Source: Candidatus Sumerlaeota bacterium (GTDB lineage: Bacteria; CG03; SLGR01). Taken from it: a DNA stretch of 6,439 nucleotides. This document shows, one piece after another, positions 1 to 5,676 of this stretch; position 1 is the first letter of the stretch, and every line of letters begins with the position of its first letter. The notes under the pieces were generated by a model. The model was not told where the DNA came from, did no database searches, and saw only the letters and a program-made list of their open reading frames with translations. Location of the stretch: contig SLGR01000183.1 of assembly GCA_007136585.1 (NCBI GenBank), positions 1 through 6,439 of the forward strand, written 5' to 3'. Position numbers and translations under genes: made by a program.

Positions 1-266
1 CCGGAAGGCTTTATCTTCCCGTGCCGCTTCTCGTACTTTTCTATATTCTCCCCCAGAGCCATATGAAGTCTCTTCGCGTGCCCGGGCGACGTCAGTATCC
101 TGGATATGACCTTTGCCTGGTCGGCCCCGGGGGGCCTGAACATAAAATCAATGACGAACTCTTCCGGGGAATGGGATATGAAACCCAGGTTCGCGAACCT
201 GCCCATTGCGGTTTCTTCGTCTATCTTTACCTGAAGTTTCTTCTTTTCCGGTTCTTTCTGAGACAC
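1..266 (-). CDS. DUF3467 domain protein, GTG start, 3' end beyond window
   Basis: This reading frame covers 88 codons and runs off the left edge. After a charged N-terminus (SQKEPEKKK, 2-10) it reads KLQVKIDEETAMGRFANLGF (10-29), SHSPEEFVIDF (31-41), then AKVISRILTSPGHAKRLHMA (51-70) and LGENIEKYEKRHGKI (71-85). That is the DUF3467 pattern: ANxxxxSHSPxEFxxDF, a helix with PxHAKRL, and a terminal NIxxYExxxG. The family is about 90-120 aa in bacteria and archaea and has no known function, so nearly all of the protein is present. The GTG at 266 is chosen because a full AAGGAGGT lies seven bases upstream. The frame is also open to an ATG at 341, adding 25 Lys/Arg-rich residues, but no ribosome site is seen there. 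It probably shares a transcript with the DUF2905 gene 104 nt upstream. Confidence 0.85.
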   Translation of the reverse strand, partial: MSQKEPEKKKLQVKIDEETAMGRFANLGFISHSPEEFVIDFMFRPPGADQAKVISRILTSPGHAKRLHMALGENIEKYEKRHGKIKPS

Positions 267-273
267 TTTCTTA

Positions 274-281
274 ACCTCCTT
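274..281 (-). promoter_or_regulatory. Strong ribosome binding site that sets the GTG start of the DUF3467 gene
   Basis: AAGGAGGT on the minus strand is fully complementary to the 16S rRNA 3' end and lies seven bases before the GTG at 266. A second GGAGGT occurs just upstream at 285-290. This is the best Shine-Dalgarno in the window and argues for the GTG over the in-frame ATG at 341. Confidence 0.75.
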
Positions 282-370
282 TACACCTCCCCCCCAGTCC
301 GTATAAGTATGTTTACCTTTCCTGTATTTTCTGGGGTTCATATTGACTTTTCAGTTACTCCCTTAAACTT

Positions 371-604
371 CTACCTTCTGAAAAAACTCATAACCAGCGT
401 AATAACCGCAGAGATAATGAGCATAGAACCAAGCGGAATATACAGCGTAAAGTTATCCCTCCGTATAATAATATCCCCCGGAAGATGCCCGAGGCCGAAC
501 CTTACTATAACCCCGGCAGCTATAAGGACCGCTCCCGACATAATGAGCACCCGTGATATCCCGCCTGATAAGTTCACTTCACCTACAAATACCCTCCAGT
601 ACAC
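371..604 (-). CDS. DUF2905 family small membrane protein
   Basis: This is a 77-aa protein of the DUF2905 family, whose function is unknown. It shows the family layout: a first hydrophobic helix (about 19-36), the conserved loop FGLGHLPGDIIIRRDNF (36-52), then a second helix (about 55-75, LYIPLGSMLIISAVITLVM), ending in FFRR. It should sit in the inner membrane with a short charged loop between two helices. The start is uncertain. GTG at 604 has AGAGG six bases upstream. GTG at 577 would give a 68-aa product starting MNLSGG, nearer the usual length, placed one base after the stop of the possible small ORF. ATG at 541 would cut into helix one. In many bacteria DUF2905 genes lie beside ruvB or queA; here it lies between pgi and a DUF3467 gene, so context gives no functional clue. 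Confidence 0.85.
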   Translation of the reverse strand: MYWRVFVGEVNLSGGISRVLIMSGAVLIAAGVIVRFGLGHLPGDIIIRRDNFTLYIPLGSMLIISAVITLVMSFFRR

Positions 605-746
605 CCTCAGCCTCTGACAGTATCTGTTTCCGGGTTTGCTCCGTCCCTCGGACGGAACCCCTCGGAGCCGAAGGCGAGAATGAGGAAAACCGTTCCGGCG
701 GGGGCTGCCAGGATATTTTGATTTCTTTTTGCGAGTTTATGTTCAT
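579..746 (-). CDS. Possible 55-codon ORF (doubtful) between pgi and the DUF2905 gene
   Basis: An ATG at 746 opens a 55-residue frame starting MNINSQKEIKISW. GGAG lies ten bases upstream, an acceptable Shine-Dalgarno. The frame ends in TGA at 579, one base before a GTG (577) that is a candidate start for the DUF2905 protein, an arrangement typical of translational coupling. Against it, the middle is rich in Ser, Pro and Arg, covers two hairpins, and matches no family I recognise. The apparent frame may be chance, or a dispersed palindromic element read through. No membrane segment, signal peptide or cysteine motif is visible. Confidence 0.25.
   Translation of the reverse strand: MNINSQKEIKISWQPPPERFSSFSPSAPRGSVRGTEQTRKQILSEAEGVLEGICR
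640..656. repeat. Perfect 7-bp inverted repeat (palindromic element)
   Basis: TCCGTCC and GGACGGA form a perfect 7-bp stem with a 3-base loop. Flanking GGGT (632-635) and ACCC (657-660) can extend it across an internal bulge. There is no T-run on either side in either direction, so it is not a standard rho-independent terminator. It lies in the leader of the DUF2905 gene and could be a REP-like palindrome or a stabilising mRNA hairpin. Confidence 0.55.
659..674 (-). repeat. Second hairpin, adjacent to the perfect palindrome
   Basis: On the minus strand CCTTCG pairs with CGAGGG around a 4-base loop, six pairs including one G-T wobble. The plus strand would have a C-A mismatch at that point, so the structure is better as a minus-strand transcript, matching the direction of the genes. 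With the neighbouring perfect stem it makes a tandem hairpin pair. Confidence 0.4.
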
Positions 747-795
747 AGACGTTTCACTCCGAAAAACCTTCGCTTAGAGCAGCGGTATATTAACC

Positions 796-2034
796 TTACT
801 CCGTCCCCAGTATCTGGTAGGCCAGTTTCTTACCCAGCTCCACCCCGGGCTGGTCAAAGGGGTCCACACCGAACATCCTGCCGGCTATAACGCAGGCCGC
901 CTCAAGCTGGTAGATAAGCTCCCCCGTATGATAAGCGTTTACTTCCGGTATCTCCAGGCACATATTAGGACGGGAAGCTTCCGTAAGAGCCTGCATAGAC
1001 CCCCGGCTCTCGGCGTTAAAAAGATCCCTTATGCTCTTCCCCGAAAGAAAATGCCCCCCGTAATCAATGCGGAGTTCCGGTTCAGTCTCGTTTACCGTGA
1101 GAAAGGTTATTATCTTGTCGCGGGGACCCTCCATATAAAGCTGCATCTGGGAGTGCTGGTCTGTAGCCCCCAGGGCCTTTACAGGGGTGGGCCCGGTCTT
1201 CTCGTTCTTTCCCAGCGACTCCGCCCAGAGCTGCCGGAACCAGTCCGCAGCCGACTCAAGGCGTTTGGAATACGGCATAAAGACGTTTATATTCTTTCCT
1301 TTTTTGTAGTAATAGTACTGAAGAGCCGCGTAAATCACCGGAACATGCTCGTTCTCCATCGCATCGGAGGCCCCCTCAAGAAGCTTCAGTATATCTATAC
1401 CGCAGATCGCGGCCGGGAGAAGCCCCACCTCCGAAAGTACCGAGTACCTTCCTCCCACCGGTTCGGGAACGGGGAAGGTCCTGAGACTGTTCTCATCGGC
1501 AAACTCCCTCAGGAACCCCTTCTCTCCGGTTGTAATAACAATATGTTCTTTCCAATCCGGGGTCTCTTTCTTTAACTTTTCAAGGAAGAAGAAGAAGTTC
1601 GCCAGGGTCTCCGCGGTTGATCCTGATTTGGTTATTACGTTAAAAAGCGTCTCTTTGACGTCTATAAGCCGGGCAAGGCTCTCTGTCCAGGCGGGGTCCG
1701 AGTTATCAAGGACAAAGAGCCGGGGGCCGGGCCTATCGCTTCTCAGGTTATAGTACGGGTCGTTGAGAGCCTGGTGAAGGGTGATATTTCCGAGGGCCGA
1801 GCCTCCTATACCCAGCACAACCAGGTTTTTGAAACCCTTCAGGGAGGCGGCGCGGGCGGAGATATCCCTAGCCTCCTCAAACCGCAGGGGAAGCTGCATA
1901 AACCCCGGCGGATCCTCTTTCAGTTCTTCCAGTATCCTGAACCCGTCTTTCTTGAGAGATTCAAGTTTCTCCGGGGATATCCCCTCGGAACCTACAGCCG
2001 AAACAAGGGTATTCTCATAATTCAGGTTTATCAT
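796..2034 (-). CDS. pgi: Glucose-6-phosphate isomerase, short bacterial type
   Basis: This enzyme interconverts glucose 6-phosphate and fructose 6-phosphate in the cytoplasm. At 412 aa it is shorter than the about 450 aa Bacillus type and the about 550 aa E. coli type, but both SIS domains are complete. Visible motifs are GIGGSALG (75-82), the sugar-phosphate loop TKSGSTAET (135-143), GGRYSVLS (194-201) with catalytic-site R196, WAESLGK (270-276) with base E272, DQHSQ (292-296) with ring-opening H294, and QPGVELGKK (395-403) with K402, equivalent to the essential lysine near the C-terminus of animal enzymes. No key residue is missing. The ATG at 2034 has AAAGGAA ending seven bases upstream. 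It follows the FAD subunit after 26 nt with no terminator between, so it is probably co-transcribed with the hydroxylase. That pairing is unusual and may be incidental. A bifunctional phosphoglucose/phosphomannose isomerase is less likely given the intact classic motifs. Confidence 0.96.
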   Translation of the reverse strand: MINLNYENTLVSAVGSEGISPEKLESLKKDGFRILEELKEDPPGFMQLPLRFEEARDISARAASLKGFKNLVVLGIGGSALGNITLHQALNDPYYNLRSDRPGPRLFVLDNSDPAWTESLARLIDVKETLFNVITKSGSTAETLANFFFFLEKLKKETPDWKEHIVITTGEKGFLREFADENSLRTFPVPEPVGGRYSVLSEVGLLPAAICGIDILKLLEGASDAMENEHVPVIYAALQYYYYKKGKNINVFMPYSKRLESAADWFRQLWAESLGKNEKTGPTPVKALGATDQHSQMQLYMEGPRDKIITFLTVNETEPELRIDYGGHFLSGKSIRDLFNAESRGSMQALTEASRPNMCLEIPEVNAYHTGELIYQLEAACVIAGRMFGVDPFDQPGVELGKKLAYQILGTE

Positions 2035-2040
2035 TACTCA

Positions 2041-2047
2041 TTCCTTT
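2041..2047 (-). promoter_or_regulatory. Ribosome binding site of pgi
   Basis: AAAGGAA on the minus strand lies seven bases before the ATG at 2034, within the 26-nt gap after the FAD subunit. It supports independent translation of pgi from a shared transcript. Confidence 0.6.
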
Positions 2048-2060
2048 CGTTTACTTAAGC

Positions 2061-2888
2061 TCATCTGCCTGTCAAGATTCTTTTCAGGAGGACCCCCGTC
2101 ATAGCTCTCCTGTAATCGGCGGAGGACCTGTAATCGTCAATAGGAGAAACCTCAATCTGTATCTTCTCTGCGGCTTTCTCTATAACGGCAGGGTCTAAAA
2201 CGCTGCCCTTAAGCAGCTTCTCGGTCCTGGAAACCCGCTGGCATCTTGGACCGACAGCCCCGGGGGCGATCCTTATATCCACTATTTTTCTTTCCGAGAC
2301 AAACCACCAGGCTCCCAGGGAGACCTTGGAAACGGAGAGAGCCCCCCTGGGCCCTATTTTCATAAAAGAGGAGCGGCTCCCCTCAAGGACAGGTATCCTG
2401 AAAGCTGTTATGATCTCTCCCGGTTCAAGAACGTTACACCCCGGGGCCGTACAGAAACCGTCGGCGGGGACCTCCCTTTCACGGGTTCCCCTGCGCAATA
2501 CAAGCTCCGCGTCAAGGACCGTAAGGGCCGGTATCGTATCCCCGGCCGGGTTTGAGTTCGCGATATTTCCGCCTATGGTCGCAAGGTTGCGTATGAGCGG
2601 GGATCCCATCTCCGAAGCCGCCTGGGCAAGAGCGGCGGCTCTCTCCCTTATAACGGGGCTGCTTTCAAGCTGGCTCATCGTAACAAGGGCCCCTATTTCT
2701 ATTACCCCGTTGCTCTGCCTTATCTCCTTAAGCTCGCTGAAACCGGATATATCTATAAGAGGCCTCTCCTGAAGTTCGCGCTCTTTTCTCATTACCATTA
2801 TATCGGTTCCCCCGGCAAGGTACCAGGTTTCCCTGCCGTCTGAAAGACGGGATATGTCTTCAATTTTTTCCGGCCTTATATACTCCAT
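2061..2888 (-). CDS. xdhB: Xanthine dehydrogenase-family FAD-binding subunit
   Basis: This is the medium subunit, 275 aa, close to the usual 280-300. It takes electrons from the [2Fe-2S] subunit through FAD to an acceptor, typically NAD(P)+ or ferredoxin. The FAD-binding PCMH-type domain shows LAGGTD (24-29) near the start and NLATIGGNIANSNPAGDTIP (101-120), the classic pyrophosphate/isoalloxazine loops. The C-terminal CO dehydrogenase flavoprotein-like domain spans about 170-275 and ends in the family-typical SADYRRAMTGVLLKR (256-270). No extra cysteine cluster is seen, so there is no sign of the additional [4Fe-4S] insertion found in 4-hydroxybenzoyl-CoA reductase. The start codon overlaps the iron-sulfur subunit's stop (TAATG), and the only nearby purine run, AAGG, is two bases from the ATG, so translation is probably coupled. 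Its position completes the order Mo, Fe-S, FAD. The acceptor cannot be told from sequence. Confidence 0.93.
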   Translation of the reverse strand: MEYIRPEKIEDISRLSDGRETWYLAGGTDIMVMRKERELQERPLIDISGFSELKEIRQSNGVIEIGALVTMSQLESSPVIRERAAALAQAASEMGSPLIRNLATIGGNIANSNPAGDTIPALTVLDAELVLRRGTREREVPADGFCTAPGCNVLEPGEIITAFRIPVLEGSRSSFMKIGPRGALSVSKVSLGAWWFVSERKIVDIRIAPGAVGPRCQRVSRTEKLLKGSVLDPAVIEKAAEKIQIEVSPIDDYRSSADYRRAMTGVLLKRILTGR

Positions 2889-3349
2889 TACCTTAAAATC
2901 TCACCCGCCCGCTCAACCGCATCAATTATCTTCGTATACCCTGTGCACCTGCAGAGGTTTCCCGAGACAGCACGCCTTATATCCTCCCTTCCCGGGGAAG
3001 GGTTATCCCGAAGGAGAGCGTAAGCCGCTATAAGGAACCCCGGGGTGCAAAACCCGCACTGGACCGCGCCGGTTTCCATAAAGGCCCTCTGAATCCTCCG
3101 GAAAGACTCATTCCCCTCAAGCCCTTCAAGGGTCATAACAGACCTCCCCTCGACCTGCCCGGAAGCGACCATACAGGCGGTCACAGGTTTCCCGTCAAGA
3201 AGGACTGTGCAGGTCCCGCACTCACCCCGGCCGCACCCTTCTTTGAGACTTCTCAGAGCAAACCCCTCCCTGAGCATCTCAAGAAGAGGCCTGAGAGGAT
3301 TAAAATCTATATTTACTTTATTATCGTTTAATATTAGAGAAATATTCAT
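2888..3349 (-). CDS. xdhC: Xanthine dehydrogenase-family 2x[2Fe-2S] iron-sulfur subunit
   Basis: This is the small electron-transfer subunit, 153 aa, normal for the family. It passes electrons from the molybdenum site to the FAD subunit. The N-terminal plant-type ferredoxin domain has C39, C44, C47 and C59 (GCGRGECGTC, then TACM). The helical [2Fe-2S]-binding domain has C98, C101, C133 and C135 (QCGFCTPGF and NLCRCTGY). All eight ligands are present. The frame is open upstream to 3553, giving 68 extra residues, but that stretch lies inside the catalytic-subunit gene and looks like out-of-frame sequence (Arg/Gly/Pro-rich). The ATG at 3349, starting MNISLILNDNKV, fits the family start. It lies 8 nt after the catalytic-subunit stop, lacks a clear Shine-Dalgarno site and has a strikingly AT-rich 5' end. 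Its TAA stop overlaps the next gene's ATG by one base. The symbol follows E. coli XdhABC usage; other naming schemes differ. Confidence 0.94.
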   Translation of the reverse strand: MNISLILNDNKVNIDFNPLRPLLEMLREGFALRSLKEGCGRGECGTCTVLLDGKPVTACMVASGQVEGRSVMTLEGLEGNESFRRIQRAFMETGAVQCGFCTPGFLIAAYALLRDNPSPGREDIRRAVSGNLCRCTGYTKIIDAVERAGEILR

Positions 3350-3357
3350 AATGTGCT

Positions 3358-5634
3358 TTAAGTTATTTTCTTGAGTTCTTCCATAATATCCTCGGGGAGG
3401 CAGGGGGTTTTTCTTACCCTGACCCCGCAGGCGTCGTAAATCGCGTTCATAACCGCGGCGGCAGGACCCACCATCGGGGGCTCGCCCAGACCCTTTGCCC
3501 CGAAGGGCCCTTCCGGGTAAGGCGACTCCACTATTATCGGGACCACGTCGCATACATCAACGGATGTGGGGACGGTATACCCGGTAAGGGACGGGTTGAG
3601 TATCCTGCCCTTTTCAAGGACAAGGTTCTCGTACAGGGCGTACCCCACGGCCTGCACAGCCCCGCCCTGTATCTGTCCCTCGGCCGAGGGAGTATGTATG
3701 GCTTTCCCTATATCGTGGGCCGCTACAAGCCTGAGCACCTTTACCTGCCCTGTCTCCGTATCCACCTCCACTTCGCAGGCGTTGGCGGAGAAAGTATAGA
3801 CCGGGTACGCGTCCCCCTGCCCTGTCTTCTCATCAAAACTCACCCCCTCCACCCTGTACCAGCCCTGGGCCGCCATCTTCTCTCTTCTGGCGTAGGCCGC
3901 CCTTACAACCTCAATATACTCCGCCTCGCGCCCGTCGGAGGAGACGTACTTATGCCCGCTTACTGAAATATCAAAGGGGCGCACTCCGATGATATCCGCC
4001 GCGCTCCTCGTAAGCGCATCCCTTACCTTTAAAGCCGCGTCAAGGACGGCCCTTCCTCCGACCATAGTGGCCCTGGAGGCCACGGTCGGCCCCGAGTCGG
4101 GCACGCGCGTAGTATCGGGTTCAAGCACATCCACCATATCGTAAGGGCATCCGAGTGTATCGGCGCATATGCGGGTAAAGACAGTCTCGGAGCCCTGCCC
4201 CATCTCCACATTCCCCACTGCGACAAGGACGCTCCCGTCTTCTTTTACGTAAACCTGGGCCCCGGATTTGGCAAAGTACTTTCCCTCGGCTCCCAGCCCT
4301 ACCCCGTAGAAAGTAACGGAGAGGCCCATCCCGCGCTTCTTCACCCCGGGATCACCGGATTTTCTCCTCCTGAAAGATATCCTCTTTACAGTACGCTCCA
4401 GCGCCTCTTCCATCCCGCAGGATTCGCCTATACGCTGCCCCGTAGCGGTAACCGAACCCGTCTTAAGCAGGTTCTTTCTTCTGAGTTCAAGCGGGTCCAT
4501 ATCAAGTTTTTCTGCAAGCTCGTCAATTAAGGATTCGTTGGCGAAGTTCGCCTGGGGCTGACCGAACCCCCGGAAGGCCCCGCAGGGTACGGTATTTGTA
4601 GCCATAACATACGAATCCGCCATTATATTGGGAATCTCGTAGGGACCGGTTATATGGATAAGTCCCCTCCAGGCCACTATAGGGGAGAGAGTGCAGTACG
4701 CCCCCCCGTTTACTATATACTCGGCCTCGCAGGCGGTTATCTTTCCGTCAGCCGAGGCCCCGTATTTTATCCTGGTCCGGACCGGGTGCCTCTTGGACAT
4801 CGCGATAAAATCCTCCCGGCGGTCATAGATTATCCTTACCGGCCGCCCTGTTTTAAGGGCAAGCAGAGCCGTGTGAGCCGCCTGTAACGAAGGCATATCC
4901 TCCTTCCCTCCGAACCCTCCTCCCGTCTCGGCCTGAAGAACCCGGATCTTTGAGTACTGCAGCCCCGTAACCCTGACCAGGGCGTTATGCACGTAAAAAG
5001 GACACTGCATCGACCCGCTTACAACTACCCCCCCGGAAGGAGACGGAACCGCCGTCATTCCCATATTTTCAAGGTAGCAGTGCACCTGGTGTGAGTTCCG
5101 GTAGATCCTTTCGACTATGATATCGGCGGCCCTGAACCCCTCGTCAATATCGCCTTTCCTTATCCTGTATGAGGAATGTATATTATCGTCCCCCCCCACC
5201 CTGACGGTATCGGGCCTCATAGCGTCTACCGCCTCAAATACCGCCGGGTACTCTTCTATATCCGCCTTTAGAGCTTCCGCCGCCGCGCGGGCCTGATCCC
5301 GGGTCTCAGCTGCGACAAGCGCCAGCGGCTGACCCCGGAACTTGACCTCGGACCCAGCCAAACAGGGGTAATCGTCTTTTACAAACGGGACCGTATTCTC
5401 ACCCGGTATATCCGCCGCAGTAAGAACCGCCCTGACCCCCTCCATAGCCCGGACCTCATCAATATTAAGAAACCCTCTGATTAGCCCGTGCGGGACCGGG
5501 CTCCTTGCGGTCGCCCCGTGCAGGAGCCTGTCGTGGGGAATATCTTCAATAAAAAGGGCCCGCCCCCTGACTTTTCTAAGGGCGTCTGACCTTATCTGCT
5601 CTTTTCTTTCCGTATTACCGGTCTTTTTCGGCAT
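3358..5634 (-). CDS. xdhA: Xanthine dehydrogenase-family molybdopterin-binding (catalytic) subunit
   Basis: This is the large subunit of a molybdenum hydroxylase, 758 aa, a normal length for a separate Mo subunit. It hydroxylates an N-heterocycle with water at a molybdopterin site. The N-terminal aldehyde oxidase/xanthine dehydrogenase a/b hammerhead domain (about 14-135) has FRGQPLALVAAETRDQA. The Mo-binding domains carry GGGFGGKE (238-245), AFRGFGQPQ (353-361), GNVEMGQGSE (474-483), GPTVASRATMVGGRAV (515-530) and GLGEPP (715-720). Aligned from memory to bovine xanthine oxidase, Q210, E245, R323, R355, F357 and E718 match Gln767, Glu802, Arg880, Arg912, Phe914 and catalytic Glu1261. Aldehyde oxidases usually lose the Glu802/Arg880 pair, so a purine is the likelier substrate (inference). 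The ATG at 5634 has AGGAGGG six bases upstream. No Tat signal is seen, so it is probably cytoplasmic. The two smaller subunits follow directly. Related hydroxylases for nicotinate or other purines cannot be excluded. Confidence 0.93.
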   Translation of the reverse strand: MPKKTGNTERKEQIRSDALRKVRGRALFIEDIPHDRLLHGATARSPVPHGLIRGFLNIDEVRAMEGVRAVLTAADIPGENTVPFVKDDYPCLAGSEVKFRGQPLALVAAETRDQARAAAEALKADIEEYPAVFEAVDAMRPDTVRVGGDDNIHSSYRIRKGDIDEGFRAADIIVERIYRNSHQVHCYLENMGMTAVPSPSGGVVVSGSMQCPFYVHNALVRVTGLQYSKIRVLQAETGGGFGGKEDMPSLQAAHTALLALKTGRPVRIIYDRREDFIAMSKRHPVRTRIKYGASADGKITACEAEYIVNGGAYCTLSPIVAWRGLIHITGPYEIPNIMADSYVMATNTVPCGAFRGFGQPQANFANESLIDELAEKLDMDPLELRRKNLLKTGSVTATGQRIGESCGMEEALERTVKRISFRRRKSGDPGVKKRGMGLSVTFYGVGLGAEGKYFAKSGAQVYVKEDGSVLVAVGNVEMGQGSETVFTRICADTLGCPYDMVDVLEPDTTRVPDSGPTVASRATMVGGRAVLDAALKVRDALTRSAADIIGVRPFDISVSGHKYVSSDGREAEYIEVVRAAYARREKMAAQGWYRVEGVSFDEKTGQGDAYPVYTFSANACEVEVDTETGQVKVLRLVAAHDIGKAIHTPSAEGQIQGGAVQAVGYALYENLVLEKGRILNPSLTGYTVPTSVDVCDVVPIIVESPYPEGPFGAKGLGEPPMVGPAAAVMNAIYDACGVRVRKTPCLPEDIMEELKKIT

Positions 5635-5640
5635 ACTCAG

Positions 5641-5647
5641 CCCTCCT
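5641..5647 (-). promoter_or_regulatory. Ribosome binding site of the molybdopterin subunit gene
   Basis: AGGAGGG on the minus strand lies six bases before the ATG at 5634. It is a near-consensus Shine-Dalgarno sequence and fixes the start of the catalytic subunit inside the 42-nt gap after the PreA-like gene. Confidence 0.75.
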
Positions 5648-5676
5648 GCGCTGAAACTCCCGTCCCGGCCCCTGCT

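Noticed and set aside
21-617. Plus-strand 198-codon ORF
   Set aside because: It runs antisense across the DUF3467 and DUF2905 genes and their spacer, shows no family motif, and has no ribosome site of note. It is a shadow of the minus-strand genes.
640-656. Rho-independent terminator after pgi
   Set aside because: The stem is good, but no T-run follows on either strand, and it lies about 140 nt beyond the pgi stop.
780-795. Possible -10 element (TTAATATA on the minus strand) before the DUF2905 leader
   Set aside because: No matching -35 hexamer lies at a suitable distance upstream, so a promoter cannot be supported.
618-816. Two 9-mers shared by the pgi 3' end (799-807, 808-816) and the spacer (639-647, 618-626)
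   Set aside because: CTCCGTCCC and CAGTATCTG each occur in both places but in different order and spacing. At this length chance, or reuse by a repeat element, is as likely as a duplication.
928-1575. Plus-strand 215-codon ORF opposite pgi
   Set aside because: It lies wholly antisense to a complete pgi with all catalytic residues. The translation has no recognisable domain and is explained by the low stop frequency of the opposite strand.
2326-2772. Plus-strand 148-codon ORF opposite the FAD subunit
   Set aside because: It is antisense to a complete FAD-binding subunit, has no motif and no context.
3350-3553. 68-residue N-terminal extension of the iron-sulfur subunit
   Set aside because: The extension overlaps the catalytic subunit in another frame, is Arg/Gly-rich, and the family start MNISLILNDN fits the ATG at 3349.
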